This document shows positions 1 to 8,797 of a DNA stretch of 34,402 nt, in pieces. The translations under genes and the position numbers were made by a program. The notes below the pieces were generated by a model that saw only the letters and a list, made by a program, of their open reading frames with translations, was not told where the DNA came from and did no database searches. Source of the stretch: Bacteroidota bacterium (GTDB taxonomy: Bacteria; Bacteroidota; Bacteroidia; Bacteroidales; UBA6013); NCBI GenBank assembly GCA_020048645.1, contig JAIFMG010000145.1, positions 1-34,402 of the forward strand, given 5' to 3'. Each line of letters begins with the position of its first letter. Positions within the stretch are counted from its first letter, which is position 1.

Positions 1-165
1 GATGAAATCCGGGGAGCAAAAAAAGCGGGCTGCTTCGCCAATCCCGAAGGGATTGAATGCCAATAGCCCCGGATGAAATCCGGGGAGCAAAGAACCGCCG
101 CGAAACAGAACCCCGTAGGGGTTCAACGCGAAAACCAAGACGTTCCAAATCGAGCCATCACGTCT
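1..165. repeat. REP-like palindromic repeat, copy 1 (with a partial preceding unit)
   Basis: Non-coding repeat built of three small palindromes in a fixed order: TCCCGAAGGGA followed by TTGAATG, then CCGGATGAAATCCGG, then CCCCGTAGGGG followed by TTCAA, ending in GCGAAAACCAAGACG. The first 18 bases repeat the GATGAAATCCGGGGAGCAAA segment found again at about 73-92, so the window begins inside a further unit. The same order recurs at 27897-28103 and 28261-28467. Such dispersed short-palindrome elements are common in Bacteroidota intergenic DNA. No transposase is seen beside this copy. Confidence 0.75.
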
Positions 166-186
166 GAAAGCATCTCGGTAGAAGCC

Positions 187-657
187 TCACGAGCCCAAGT
201 AGTTGTCGGATCGCAGGCTCATGGCCCGCTTCATCAGGTCCGCCCGAATGGCCTCCTCGAAATCCGCCTCGATCTCTTTCATCATCGCGTCATCCATCTG
301 CATCTTCTTGTTGCAGATGGTCTCCGCCCTGGCCGCCAGGTTTGGGAAGTAGCGCGTGGCCTCGCCAACGTCGATGTCCGTCTGGTCGATGCCCCGGACC
401 GACATGAGGATGCCCTCCAGGCTCGGCCGCATCACCACCATCGCCTTGCGGACCATCTCCTCCAGCTTCAGGTCCAGGCTCTGGTTCTCCAGCACTTCGA
501 GCGAGACGTAGCGCTCCACGTAGTCCTTGTACTCCTCGTCCAGGCGCCGGAAACGCTGCGCCAACTGCCGGCTAGACTTCTTCGAAAGCGCGAAACCCAG
601 CATCGCCAGCGCGACGAAGCCGGCGACCAGGAACATGACGATATACAAAAGCCACAT
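187..657 (-). CDS. Small membrane-anchored protein of unknown function
   Basis: 156 aa. Residues 1-24 form one hydrophobic segment (MWLLYIVMFLVAGFVALAML) followed by KKSS, which suggests an N-terminal anchor with the rest in the cytoplasm. The remainder is charged and helical, rich in Glu, Arg and Met, without motifs I recognise. It is the last minus-strand gene before the repeat at the window edge and lies 159 bp downstream of the LolD-like gene, so it may be the end of that transcript or have its own promoter. The long plus-strand ORF covering the same DNA looks like an antisense shadow. Function unknown; real-gene status rests on the clean membrane-anchor/soluble-domain layout. Confidence 0.7.
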   Translation of the reverse strand: MWLLYIVMFLVAGFVALAMLGFALSKKSSRQLAQRFRRLDEEYKDYVERYVSLEVLENQSLDLKLEEMVRKAMVVMRPSLEGILMSVRGIDQTDIDVGEATRYFPNLAARAETICNKKMQMDDAMMKEIEADFEEAIRADLMKRAMSLRSDNYLGS

Positions 658-774
658 GGGAATGATTCTTTAATTGGGGTCCGACGGCCATTTGCTTCGC
701 GGCCAATTTCGCCGCTACCTCCCACAAGATAGCATCATTTCGCGAAAGTCGAAAGGCCTGCCAAGTTTTTCCGC

Positions 775-800
775 GCCCCCGAAGAGGCAGGTCCGGGGGC
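775..800. other. GC-rich hairpin between the LolD-like and small membrane protein genes
   Basis: Inverted repeat GCCCCCG (775-781) and CGGGGGC (794-800) with a 12-base loop, in the 159-bp gap 658-816. Read on the minus strand it lies just after the LolD stop, but no T-run follows, so it is at best an attenuator or mRNA-stabilising hairpin. The rest of the gap shows nothing clear apart from a weak minus-strand TATCTTGT. Confidence 0.35.
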
Positions 801-816
801 AAACCTCCGCCCAAGC

Positions 817-1482
817 CTAGGCCGCGCCGTCCGCGACAATGCGCCCGTCGCGGATCAGGATGGTACGGTCGGCCAGGCGGGCCAGGCCCTCGTCGTGCGT
901 GACGATCAGGAAGGTCTGGCCGAACTGGTCGCGCAGGCGGAAGAACAGGTCGTGCAGCTCCTTCTTGTTGGCCGAGTCGAGGTTGCCCGAAGGCTCGTCG
1001 GCCAGCACCACGTCGGGCGAGTTGAGCAGGGCTCGGGCCACGGCCACGCGTTGCTGCTCGCCGCCCGAAAGCTGGTTGGGCTTGTGCCCCACGCGGTCGG
1101 CCAGCGAGAGCAGACCGAGCAGCTCGCGGGCGCGGGCCTCCACCTGGCGGCGCGGCGTGCCCGCGATCAGGCCCGGCATGCAGACGTTCTCGAGGGCCGT
1201 GAACTCGGGCAGCAAGTGGTGGAACTGGAAGACGAAGCCGATGCGGCGGTTGCGGAACTCGGCCAGCTTGCGCTCGCCCATCGAGGCCAGCTCCGTGCCA
1301 CCAATCCGCAGCCTTCCGGCGTCGGGGCGGTTGAGCGTGCCCAGGATCTGGAGCAGGGTGGTCTTGCCGGCCCCGCTACTGCCCACAAGGGCCGCCACCT
1401 CGCCAGCCCGCACCGCGAGGTCGATGCCCTTGAGCACCTGGAGCCCGCCGAAGGACTTGAGGATTCCCTCCGCCTCGATCAT
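817..1482 (-). CDS. lolD: ABC transporter ATP-binding protein, LolD/MacB type
   Basis: 221 aa from the chosen start [10 protein letters not shown]. This start lies 5 bases beyond the exchanger's stop; the in-frame upstream Met would overlap that gene by 43 bp. Visible motifs: Walker A GSSGAGKT (34-41), Q-loop Gln86, signature LSGGEQQRV (138-146), Walker B VVLADEP (158-164) and switch His196 in THDE. The [11 protein letters not shown] stretch and the short length fit the LolD/FtsE/MacB ATPase group, which powers lipoprotein release or efflux by FtsX-like permeases at the inner membrane. No permease is adjacent; a MacB-like permease lies at 24.2-26.6 kb, but nothing here links the two. It is co-directional with the exchanger and probably co-transcribed. 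The symbol is by family resemblance. Confidence 0.88.
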   Translation of the reverse strand: MIEAEGILKSFGGLQVLKGIDLAVRAGEVAALVGSSGAGKTTLLQILGTLNRPDAGRLRIGGTELASMGERKLAEFRNRRIGFVFQFHHLLPEFTALENVCMPGLIAGTPRRQVEARARELLGLLSLADRVGHKPNQLSGGEQQRVAVARALLNSPDVVLADEPSGNLDSANKKELHDLFFRLRDQFGQTFLIVTHDEGLARLADRTILIRDGRIVADGAA

Positions 1483-1487
1483 CGGGC

Positions 1488-2459
1488 TCAAAACGGCAGG
1501 CTGATGGTGTTGCCGCTGAAGAGCATCCACATGTAAACCCCATAGAAAGCCAGCAGGGCCATGCCTTCCCAGCGCTTGATATACACGGTCTGGAACGGGA
1601 AGATGAACAGCAAAAGCAGAATCGAAATCGCTAGCATGGTCACCGTATCGAAGCCAAAGACGCCCTGCTCGATGCTGATGGGCGTGATCAGGCCTGAGAC
1701 GCCAATCACTCCGAAGATGTTGAAGATGTTGGAGCCGATGACATTGCCCACGGCGATGTCCGCCTGCTTCTTCATCGCCGCCATGATCGAGGCCGTCAGC
1801 TCAGGCATGCTCGTCCCAATGGCGACAATCGTCAGAGAGATGACGCGCTCCGAGATGCCTAGGCTTGACGCGACCGACGAGGCGCCGATAACAAGGAACT
1901 TCGCGCCAAAAACCAGACCCGCGATCGCCAGAACGACAACCACCATAGAGATGGCCAGCGAGAACTTCGGCTGGGCAACCTCTTCAATCCCCTTGGTCAG
2001 GTCCGTCGGCACCCCGGTCTTCTTGGAGTACCAAACGATGAAGATTGTGTACGCCACAAGCATCAAGAAGAGCAGGGCGCTCTCGCCACGCGAAACCGAG
2101 CCGTCCAGCATCATCAGCAGAAGGACGATGCCTGCCAGCATCATCACGGGCCAGTCTATCTTGAGGTAAACCCTGTTCACGGGGATGGGCACGATGAGCG
2201 CCGTCAGGCCCAGTATCAGGCCGATGTTGCCGATGTTCGAACCGACGACGTTGCCGATGGCTATCTCGGGGTGGCCATTGAAGGCCGCGTTGGCGCTGAC
2301 GATCAGCTCGGGCGCCGAGGTGCCGAAGGCGATCACGGTGACACCGATGATCAAGGTCGGAATTTTGAGGTGTTCAGCCAGCGAGACGCCACCGTCCACC
2401 AGGTATTTGCCGCTGTAGAGAAGCAGCATGATGCCGCCGATGATTTGTAGGTATTCCAT
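1488..2459 (-). CDS. Sodium/calcium exchanger family protein (CaCA, YrbG-like)
   Basis: 323 aa, about ten hydrophobic segments, no signal peptide. The two inverted alpha repeats of the CaCA superfamily are clear: GTSAPE (46-51) with GNVVGSN (69-75), and GTSMPE (215-220) with GNVIGSN (238-244). In this family the acidic residue of each GTSxPE and the Asn/Ser residues of GSN line the ion site. The usual role is calcium extrusion across the inner membrane driven by sodium or protons. The length is normal for bacterial members. The gene sits 21 bp after the TatA-like gene and 5 bp before the LolD-like gene, so the three are probably one transcript; no functional link between them is evident. Confidence 0.93.
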   Translation of the reverse strand: MEYLQIIGGIMLLLYSGKYLVDGGVSLAEHLKIPTLIIGVTVIAFGTSAPELIVSANAAFNGHPEIAIGNVVGSNIGNIGLILGLTALIVPIPVNRVYLKIDWPVMMLAGIVLLLMMLDGSVSRGESALLFLMLVAYTIFIVWYSKKTGVPTDLTKGIEEVAQPKFSLAISMVVVVLAIAGLVFGAKFLVIGASSVASSLGISERVISLTIVAIGTSMPELTASIMAAMKKQADIAVGNVIGSNIFNIFGVIGVSGLITPISIEQGVFGFDTVTMLAISILLLLFIFPFQTVYIKRWEGMALLAFYGVYMWMLFSGNTISLPF

Positions 2460-2480
2460 TTTGCTTTTTTGGGTTGGGCT

Positions 2481-2810
2481 TCACTTGATCTTTTCCCTGC
2501 CTAGGCCTGCTTCCGAAGACGCCTGGGGCATTGGCTTGGCAGGAGCCGGATGGCCCAGCGGATCGCGGAGCGAAGAGCTGACCTCGTCCTGGACTTCCTG
2601 CGCGGCCTTCTGGACCTCGCGCAGTTCGGAGGCCAGGCCGCCGGTGTGGCTGTCCAGCTCCTTCTTGATTTCGCTGGTGGCCTTCTTGAACTCGGTGATC
2701 CCCACGGCCACCGAGCGGAAAAGCTCGGGCAGGGACTTGGCCCCGAAAAGCAGGACCACGGCCAGGACGATGACGAATATTTCCGATCCGCTGATGAACA
2801 AGATGGGCAT
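2481..2810 (-). CDS. tatA: Sec-independent protein translocase TatA-like
   Basis: 109 aa starting MPILFISGSE. One short transmembrane helix (about 8-23) is followed by the hallmark FGAKSLPEL, an amphipathic helix ending in FKKA (41-44) and a charged, low-complexity Pro/Ala-rich tail. This is the Tat A/B layout: the protein oligomerises at the inner membrane to move folded proteins. FKKA and the absence of a long TatB tail favour TatA, but TatB cannot be excluded. A longer in-frame ORF extends upstream to 3227 but only through the neighbouring gene in another frame, so the short start was chosen. No tatC is present in the window. Confidence 0.87.
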   Translation of the reverse strand: MPILFISGSEIFVIVLAVVLLFGAKSLPELFRSVAVGITEFKKATSEIKKELDSHTGGLASELREVQKAAQEVQDEVSSSLRDPLGHPAPAKPMPQASSEAGLGREKIK

Positions 2811-2917
2811 GGCACGGGGATTTGTTGGCAACAAATATAGGAAAAAGCGCCGAAAGCCAAGGACTTGGAGTTTCGGCGCATGAGGCCTGGTTTCCGAGCA
2901 AGGCCAGGGCCGCGGGC

Positions 2918-3781
2918 TCAGTTCCTGAACGGCACTCCCAGCCCGCTCGGACCTTGGGGCGCCGGCGTGGGCTTTTTGAAGAGCTTGGTTTCGTTCTTCT
3001 GGCGAAATTTCCTGTAAATCAGGCGCATCCGGTTGTTGGCCTCGTGCAGCATGGCGTTGAAGCTCGGATATTTCTTGAAGATGGCCGCCATCACCCGCGA
3101 GGCTTCCTCGATGGAGAGCGTCCGCGTGTCGGCGGTCTTGGCCTCCGACTTCGAGTAGTCGTAGAAGATGGTGTAGCCCTGCTTGCCGTCGATGACCAGG
3201 TTCAGGTTCATGTTGGTGCAGAGGCACTTGTCGTCCACGCAGTACATATCGTAAAGGTCATAGACCTTGCCGTCGAGCTCGACGTTCCAGATGCGGGCCT
3301 GGGGGAAGACCTCGTGGTAGAGGAACATGATGCTCGGGTCGGCCAGCGACTCGGCGCCGAAATCCGCGTCGATGTACTCCAGCGGCACTTCCTCGATCAG
3401 CTTGGCCTTGAGGGCGTAGTAGCTCTGGCGCAGCACCTTCCAGTCGTCGGGCCGTATCTGGGCCTTCACGGCGTCGAACATCTGCTCGTTGCGCAGGGCG
3501 AACTGCATGTAGCCCGGGTTGAAGTGGAAGCCCGCGTCAACGTCCTTGATGCGGAGCTTCTCCTGCTTGACCTCCAGGTCCAACAGGAAGATGCCCTTGA
3601 GGTCGCGCTTCTTGTCGTCGAAATTTCCGTCTTGGATGACCAGGACGGCTTCCCCGCAGTTGCAGTTGGGGTTGGGGCAAGGGGCCAGCTTGGCCTGGAA
3701 CTCGCTGGACTGCCCGATGGGCTCCTCCAGCCGGAGCAGCAGAAGGTCTTGGCGCTCGAGCGCTTGGTTGTCGAACATCAT
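2918..3781 (-). CDS. Protein of unknown function with two CX4CXC motifs
   Basis: 287 aa, no signal peptide or membrane segment, so probably cytoplasmic. Two cysteine clusters have identical spacing: C35-x4-C40-x-C42 (CPNPNCNC) and C181-x4-C186-x-C188 (CVDDKCLC). Each is followed by a similar beta-strand-like stretch (EAVLVIQDGNF and LNLVIDGKQG), suggesting an internal duplication that binds one or two metal ions. The C-terminal third is helical and basic. It starts with two tandem Met codons and has its own -7 element at 3813-3820. The next gene downstream is TatA, 107 bp away. I do not recognise the family; metal binding is inferred from cysteine spacing alone. Confidence 0.78.
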   Translation of the reverse strand: MMFDNQALERQDLLLLRLEEPIGQSSEFQAKLAPCPNPNCNCGEAVLVIQDGNFDDKKRDLKGIFLLDLEVKQEKLRIKDVDAGFHFNPGYMQFALRNEQMFDAVKAQIRPDDWKVLRQSYYALKAKLIEEVPLEYIDADFGAESLADPSIMFLYHEVFPQARIWNVELDGKVYDLYDMYCVDDKCLCTNMNLNLVIDGKQGYTIFYDYSKSEAKTADTRTLSIEEASRVMAAIFKKYPSFNAMLHEANNRMRLIYRKFRQKNETKLFKKPTPAPQGPSGLGVPFRN

Positions 3782-3812
3782 CTCGATGAGAGCTTGGGTT
3801 GGTATTTTCGGA

Positions 3813-3820
3813 CAAAGCTA
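3813..3820 (-). promoter_or_regulatory. -7 promoter element for the CX4CXC gene
   Basis: On the minus strand this reads TAGCTTTG, an exact match to the Bacteroidota -7 consensus TAnnTTTG, 31 bases before the start codon at 3781. No clear TTG -33 element is found at the usual distance. Confidence 0.55.
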
Positions 3821-3858
3821 TCTTTTTCCGGCGGATCGAGCACACCAGGCCCGGTTCC

Positions 3859-4281
3859 TCAATTCATGATCAAACGCAACATCAGCCCCACCAACACGAA
3901 AAGGCCCAGAACGAGCAGGAATGGGCCAAAGATGCGCCCGTCGTCGGGCGTTACCTTGACCAACTGGCTGGACGAGAAGAAGCTCTCGGCGCTGACCTTC
4001 AGCGAGTAGTCTCCCGGCGCTAGGGTTAATGTCGAGTTGAGGCCTTCGACCTTCACGGTTTTGAACTCCTTGGTGCCAATGTTCTTGACTTCCAGTTTGT
4101 AAGGTCCTTTTCCATTTTCTCGAAGGTCTTGCCATTCTACCCTGAGCAGTTCGGATTCCTTGGCTTTGAATGGCTCGGCGGCAGTGCCTTTGGGGGCGAC
4201 GATTACCAGGTGGGTGCTGTCGTTGGCGGAGGCCGTCGTGGCCAGCGCGAGAAGAATGAGGCAGAAGTAGAGTGTTCTCAT
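3859..4281 (-). CDS. Small secreted protein with a C-terminal membrane anchor
   Basis: 140 aa starting MRTLYFCLILLALATTASAN. A signal peptide is likely cleaved after ASA (16-18). The middle has a beta-rich layout with phrases such as KLEVKNIGTKEFKTVKVEG, resembling a small Ig-like fold. Residues about 117-138 are hydrophobic (FGPFLLVLGLFVLVGLMLRL), giving a type I topology with the domain in the periplasm. Its ATG overlaps the TPR gene's stop by 4 bases (ATGA), so it is translationally coupled as last gene of that operon. A longer in-frame start at 4431 would lie inside the TPR gene and was rejected. Function unknown. Confidence 0.78.
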   Translation of the reverse strand: MRTLYFCLILLALATTASANDSTHLVIVAPKGTAAEPFKAKESELLRVEWQDLRENGKGPYKLEVKNIGTKEFKTVKVEGLNSTLTLAPGDYSLKVSAESFFSSSQLVKVTPDDGRIFGPFLLVLGLFVLVGLMLRLIMN

Positions 4282-5480
4282 CGTCCGGGGCAGTTTTGAA
4301 GCAGTGGGTGGTTGGCCGAAGGGTTGCCAAGGCGGGCGGCCTGCCGCCAGTCGTAGCAGGCGCCGCCGCTGTCGCCGGCGTCCCAGCGGGCTTGGGCGCG
4401 TTGCATGTAGGTCTGGCTTTGGCGGGGCCATTGGTCGAGCGACATGGAGAAATCGTCTTGCGCCTGGGCGAGGTTTCCCATTCGGGCGAAGGCTTTTCCC
4501 CTGGACAGCAGCAGTTCAGGATGGTTTGGGCTGTCGCGCAGTGCCTCGGAGCAGACGCGTAGGGCTTCGAGGTTGAGCCCCAGCGCCAGCAGGTTTTCGG
4601 CCCGCGCGAGGCTTTCTTCGGCGGAGAGTGGCCGCAGGAGCTCGAGCCGTTTCCAGAGGGCCTCGGCCTCCGCGTCGGGCTTGGCCGCGGCCAGGCCCTG
4701 GGCCAGGAGCGCCAGCTCGGCCAGGCCCAGCACGTCCTGAGGCACGCGGCGCAGGGCCTCGGCGGCCTTTTCGGGCTTGCCGGCGTCCAGCCAGGCCTGG
4801 GCCTCCTGGCGCGCGTAGGCGGCTTCGCGGGGCGCCTCGCGTCCGGCCTCGCGGGCCAGTTCGGCGGCCAGTTGCGCCTGCCCTAGCTCGGCGTGTATCC
4901 GCGCCCGCAGGGCCAGCGCCGGGGCATGGCCGCGGGCGGGTTCCTGCTCCAGGAGCTCCAGGGCCTCCTCGGGGCGGCCTTGGGCCCAGGCTTCGCGGGC
5001 TTGGCAAAGCGCCTGGTGGGCGCGGCTGGCCGGGACCGAGCGCAGGCATAGCTCCAGGCGGTCGCCCTGGCGGAAGGCTGTTCCGTGGAAGGCCTGGCGC
5101 AGCTCGTGGTCCGTGAGCCGGTGCCGCGAGCGCAGGTGGGCCTCGAGCCACTCGGCCACGGCGGCCTCGGGGGCGCCTTGGGCCGCCAGGTGCTGGGCCA
5201 TGGCCAGCGCGGCGCTCCCCCGGCTGGCCTCCTCGGCTGCCCGGAGGCTCGCCAGGCCCTCGTGCTCCAGGCCCGCGCGCAGTTGCAGCGTCCCGAGCTC
5301 GACCAGCCACTCGGGCGCCGGCCGCGCGAGCGATTGCACGATGGACAAGGCCTCTGCGGGCGCGTCGGCCAGCAGGGCCGCCTCGAAGCGGGCGCGGGCG
5401 GGCAGCGTCTGGGCTGGCGACGAGGCCGCCAGCGCGATCAGGCAGAGGAAGGAGAGGATGGGCTTTCGCATGGTCGTCAT
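4278..5480 (-). CDS. Secreted TPR-repeat protein
   Basis: 400 aa from MTTMRKPILS; a start three codons later (5471) is equally possible. Signal peptide with core LSFLCLIALAASSPAQ. The remainder is almost wholly helical and Ala/Leu/Glu-rich, with the TPR spacing of paired helices. The C-terminal motif AQDDFSMSLDQWPRQSQTYM followed by RAQARWDAGDSGGACYDWRQ is typical of Bacteroidota TPR proteins. It begins 4 bases after the stop of the 887-residue T9SS protein and overlaps the next gene by 4 bases, so it is part of a tight operon with both. It probably scaffolds protein contacts in the periplasm; the partner is unknown. Confidence 0.85.
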   Translation of the reverse strand: MTTMRKPILSFLCLIALAASSPAQTLPARARFEAALLADAPAEALSIVQSLARPAPEWLVELGTLQLRAGLEHEGLASLRAAEEASRGSAALAMAQHLAAQGAPEAAVAEWLEAHLRSRHRLTDHELRQAFHGTAFRQGDRLELCLRSVPASRAHQALCQAREAWAQGRPEEALELLEQEPARGHAPALALRARIHAELGQAQLAAELAREAGREAPREAAYARQEAQAWLDAGKPEKAAEALRRVPQDVLGLAELALLAQGLAAAKPDAEAEALWKRLELLRPLSAEESLARAENLLALGLNLEALRVCSEALRDSPNHPELLLSRGKAFARMGNLAQAQDDFSMSLDQWPRQSQTYMQRAQARWDAGDSGGACYDWRQAARLGNPSANHPLLQNCPGR

Positions 5481-5484
5481 GGGT

Positions 5485-8148
5485 TTAGGGGCGGGGTCCG
5501 GCGCCGTCGAAGACGTGGATGAAGCCGTTGGTGTTCCGCAGCTCGAGGCCGGAAATCCGGTGCTCGTAGATGTCGCACAAGTAGTAGTAAACCCCCGGGC
5601 TGACGGGCTGGCCGCTGGCCTGGTGCGTGCCATCCCACAGCAGGTCAGGGTCTTGCGTCTGGAAGACCAGCTCGCCCCAGCGGTTGAACAGCCGGAAGTC
5701 CACCTTTTCGACGAAGGCGTAGGGGGCGGGCCGCAGCAGGTCGTTGATGCCGTCGCCGTCGGGGCTGAACACGTTCGGGATCTGGTAGTAGAGGCACTGG
5801 TCCACGCAGTTGCGCTGCACGATGTAGGTCTCGTTGTCGAACGAATCGACCGCGGCGATGGAGTAGCATCCCGCCAGGGTCTTGGCCGGGTAGTCGGTCA
5901 GGGCCGGGTAGTGGTAGAAGACCGTGTCGTCGGGCGAGTCGGTGGTGTGGATGGGCGGGCCGAAATCGCCGTCGAGCAGGTGCGTGTAATAGACGCGGTA
6001 GCCCACGGCGTCGTTGCTGCAGTAGTTGTTCGGGTTGGTCCAGGCCAGCCGGTTGTAGAGGCTGTCGCATTGCGTGGCCAGGTGGAGGCGGGGCTGGCAG
6101 GGCGGGATGGTGTCGATGGGCGTGGCGCAGGCCTCCTGCGACCAGTTGCGGATGGGGTCCACCACGTCCGCGACGCTGTACCCGCCCTCGCTCATGACCT
6201 TGTAGCAGTATTCCTCCCAGTTGACCAGTCCGCTGTCGAGGAAGACCGTGGAGTCGGTCTGGCCCACCAGGTTGAACTCGCCCGTGCCTTCGTCGAGGCG
6301 ATAGACGTCGTAGCGCTCGTTCTCCCAGGGCACCACCTTGTTGAAGACCACTTCCACCTGGTTGTCGGAGGCGTAGAAGTTGATGAAGACCGTGGTGGCG
6401 TCCTCGGGCACGCCCATGAGCTGGTCGTACTTCTGGGTCAGCGGGTTGAAGTTGTAGAGGCCCACGCGGAAGGCGTAGGCGAAGTCGCGGGTGTTCAGGC
6501 CCTCCAGGGTCAGGGTGGTGTCGTAGAGGCCCTCGACGTAGTAGGGGTCAGTCCACGGAGGCTGGAAAAGCAGCTCGAGGCGCTCGGCGGGCACGGCGGC
6601 GCTGAAGACCGAGTAGCGGTACGGCCCCGGGAAGAGCTGGAGGTCGATGTTGCGAGGCGCCGACCATTCGACCTCCACCTGGCCCTCCTGGGTGTCGGTG
6701 CGCAGGACGCTGGCCTTGGTGATCAGGGGCATCCCGCGGATCAGCTCGGCGCAGGCCTCGTTGGAGGCGTAGCTTTCGGCCCCGTCGGCGAACAAGGCCA
6801 CGACCATGTAGCAGTAGGTGAAGCCCGGCTGGAGGCCAAGGCCCCGCTCGTTGTCGAGGTAGAGCAGGGTCTCGACTCCTTCCACGAAGTCGATCTTGGT
6901 GTAGCCGGTGTAGGCGGGCACGCCGGTCTCGCAGCTATCGGCCTCGAAGCCGAAGAAGCTTTTCTTGCGATAGACGTTGTAGCCGATGGCCTCCTGGCAA
7001 GGGCTGGTCTCCCAGCGGAGCGACACGGCCTGGCTCTCTGCCCGGGCGTCGAGGTTCTCGGGCGCGGGGGCCACCACGCGGATGCGCGCCGTCGCGTAGG
7101 TGGAGAGCGTGTCGGGCATGCCTTCGGCCCGGAAGGTCACCGTGTAGGGCTCCTTCTGGACGTGGGCGCAGTCGGTGGCCCAGAAGAAGTTGCCGCTGAG
7201 CTGCCCCCGCCCCGAGACGATGGGGAAGCTGGCAGGCAGGATGGGCAGGCGGAACACCCCGCCGCTGGCGGCCAGGCGCAGGAACTGCCCGGTGGGGTTG
7301 CTGGCCTGCACCACGAAGCGCACGGTGTCGCCCGCCGTAACGCAGAGGTCGGGCACGGGCCCGATGACCGGCGGCGGCGACTCGGCCTCCTTGACCTCGA
7401 TCTGCATGTCGCGGATGATCTGGCCGATCTTGACGCCGCCGCGCCACTCCTCGATGGCCATGGCCACGTTGAAGGTGCCCACGTAGGGGGGGCTGTCCCA
7501 GACGAGGTCTCCGGTGATGGAATCCACGTAGAGGACGTTGGTGGCCAGGGGGAAGGTGTAGTTGGCGATCGGCTCGCCGTCCTGGCCCAGGCAGACGGCC
7601 AGCTTGTAGGAGATGCTGTCGCCGTCGGGGTCCCAGGCGCCGGGGTTGTGGATGAAGAGCCTGCCCACCGCGGCCTTGTCGATGGGGTCGTTGAGCAGCA
7701 GGGGCGTGCTGTTGCTGCCCAGGGCCGGGTTGATCTGCAGGGTGGTGCGCAGGGCGAACATCACGTTGACCGAGTTGGGGATGTTGACCACGTTCTCGTT
7801 GCGGTTGGGGTCCTCCATGCGGATGACGTAGGTTCCTGGCCCGGGGTAGGTGTGGGTGGTGGTGTAGGTGTTCTTGCGCTTCTCGGGCTCCAGCATCACC
7901 CAGTTGGCGCGCAGCACCACTTCCCAGGTGCCGTCGCCGAAGAAGACCTCCAGCTCGTCGCGGTCGGCGCACTCGGCGCAGACGCGGGTGATGGTCGTCA
8001 CGGTGACGCGGTAGGTCAGGGGCGAGATCTGCTCGTAGGTGATCTCGCCGGCCCGGTTGTGCGTGGCCCAGGCCCGGGTGGGCGCGAGCAGCGCCAGGGC
8101 CAGCATGAGCAGGGGCAGAAGGGGCAGGAGCTTGGTGTTTTTCATCAT
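5485..8148 (-). CDS. Secreted T9SS protein with gliding-motility-associated C-terminal domain
   Basis: 887 aa starting MMKNTKLLPL, with a signal peptide ending near TRAWA. The mature N-terminus (THNRAGEITYEQ) opens a region common in Bacteroidota surface proteins: GDGTWEVV, a THTYPGPGTYVIRMEDPNRN motif and an HNPGAWDPDGDSISYKL motif, with PKD/cadherin-like beta sandwiches. Two or more fibronectin-III-like modules follow (AVSLRWETSPCQEAIGYNVY is typical). The last ~85 residues are the type B sorting domain: VFSPDGDGINDLL, FRLFNRWGELVFQ and PVSPGVYYYLCDI. It is probably exported by T9SS and attached to the surface or released. The ATG overlaps the preceding gene's stop by 4 bases, which fixes the start; the in-frame extension to 8823 is antisense shadow. 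Confidence 0.92.
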   Translation of the reverse strand: MMKNTKLLPLLPLLMLALALLAPTRAWATHNRAGEITYEQISPLTYRVTVTTITRVCAECADRDELEVFFGDGTWEVVLRANWVMLEPEKRKNTYTTTHTYPGPGTYVIRMEDPNRNENVVNIPNSVNVMFALRTTLQINPALGSNSTPLLLNDPIDKAAVGRLFIHNPGAWDPDGDSISYKLAVCLGQDGEPIANYTFPLATNVLYVDSITGDLVWDSPPYVGTFNVAMAIEEWRGGVKIGQIIRDMQIEVKEAESPPPVIGPVPDLCVTAGDTVRFVVQASNPTGQFLRLAASGGVFRLPILPASFPIVSGRGQLSGNFFWATDCAHVQKEPYTVTFRAEGMPDTLSTYATARIRVVAPAPENLDARAESQAVSLRWETSPCQEAIGYNVYRKKSFFGFEADSCETGVPAYTGYTKIDFVEGVETLLYLDNERGLGLQPGFTYCYMVVALFADGAESYASNEACAELIRGMPLITKASVLRTDTQEGQVEVEWSAPRNIDLQLFPGPYRYSVFSAAVPAERLELLFQPPWTDPYYVEGLYDTTLTLEGLNTRDFAYAFRVGLYNFNPLTQKYDQLMGVPEDATTVFINFYASDNQVEVVFNKVVPWENERYDVYRLDEGTGEFNLVGQTDSTVFLDSGLVNWEEYCYKVMSEGGYSVADVVDPIRNWSQEACATPIDTIPPCQPRLHLATQCDSLYNRLAWTNPNNYCSNDAVGYRVYYTHLLDGDFGPPIHTTDSPDDTVFYHYPALTDYPAKTLAGCYSIAAVDSFDNETYIVQRNCVDQCLYYQIPNVFSPDGDGINDLLRPAPYAFVEKVDFRLFNRWGELVFQTQDPDLLWDGTHQASGQPVSPGVYYYLCDIYEHRISGLELRNTNGFIHVFDGAGPRP

Positions 8149-8666
8149 GGGTTGGCAAGCAAGATTTCGGCCTCGGTGTTCGTCCCGTCCAGCTTGTAGG
8201 CCTCCTCGGTCGGGCCATGGACGAAGATCAGCAGGTTGGTCTGGTCGTCGAAGTGCTCTGTCATGAGGCGGTTGCGGACCACGACGCGCCGCACGGGCCC
8301 CCGCTCGGGCAGGACGTACTCCAGCCAGAGGGCCTCGTGGTCCGTGCGGTGGCCCGTCAGCCGCAGGGCCGAGCCTCCCCGGTTGACGTTGTTGACCACC
8401 ACTTCGAGGCGTTCCTTGACGTAGCGGTCGGCCCACTGGGTCCAGTCGGCGAGCTCCTGGTCGGTGCCCAGGCCCAGGCGCACGCCCAGGCTGGCCTCGA
8501 CGGCATCTTCGAAGTCGTCGCGGAACAGCTTGACCACCACTTGGAAGGCCCTCTGCTCGGGCTGGTAGGTCAGGGACGTCAGCCCGACGTGGATCGGATG
8601 CGCCAGGGCGGCAAGGCCCAGCGGCAGTGCGGCCAACAGCAAGAGCGAGAAGATCGTCTTCTTCAT
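8145..8666 (-). CDS. DUF6702-like secreted protein
   Basis: 173 aa from MKKTIFSLLLLAALPLGLAA; an alternative start seven codons upstream (8687) is possible. A signal peptide is cleaved near LAALA, leaving HPIHVGLTSLTYQPEQ. This His-Pro-x-His start followed by a KLFRDDFEDAVE strand/helix matches what I recall of DUF6702, a small Bacteroidota family of unknown role. The rest is a beta-rich domain ending at about residue 173. It is the first gene of a four-gene operon with the T9SS protein, the TPR protein and the small anchored protein. A -7 element lies upstream at 8790-8797. Confidence 0.78.
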   Translation of the reverse strand: MKKTIFSLLLLAALPLGLAALAHPIHVGLTSLTYQPEQRAFQVVVKLFRDDFEDAVEASLGVRLGLGTDQELADWTQWADRYVKERLEVVVNNVNRGGSALRLTGHRTDHEALWLEYVLPERGPVRRVVVRNRLMTEHFDDQTNLLIFVHGPTEEAYKLDGTNTEAEILLANP

Positions 8667-8789
8667 TTGGTATTTCTTCTGTAACAAGCCCTGGCGCGAA
8701 GGGCCCAGGCGCGACTCCTTTAACGGGGAAGAGCCGGGATTCGTTCACCCAGGGTCCATATTTTCTGGCTGGCCCTCCCGCGCCGGGCG

Positions 8790-8797
8790 CGAAGATA
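8790..8797 (-). promoter_or_regulatory. -7-like element for the DUF6702/T9SS/TPR operon
   Basis: On the minus strand this reads TATCTTCG, one change from TAnnTTTG and identical to the element before argS. It is about 120 bases before the start at 8666, in the 209-bp gap 8667-8875, which otherwise holds only GC-rich unassigned sequence. No TTG at -33 spacing. Confidence 0.4.

Noticed and set aside
73..732. Plus-strand 219-aa ORF at the left edge
   Set aside because: Starts in the repeat and runs antisense to the membrane-anchored protein; no recognisable features.
5113..8199. Very long plus-strand open frame opposite the T9SS and TPR genes
   Set aside because: Antisense frame in GC-rich DNA; the minus strand encodes recognisable domains throughout, and the plus frame has a Val/Gly/Asp-rich shadow composition.
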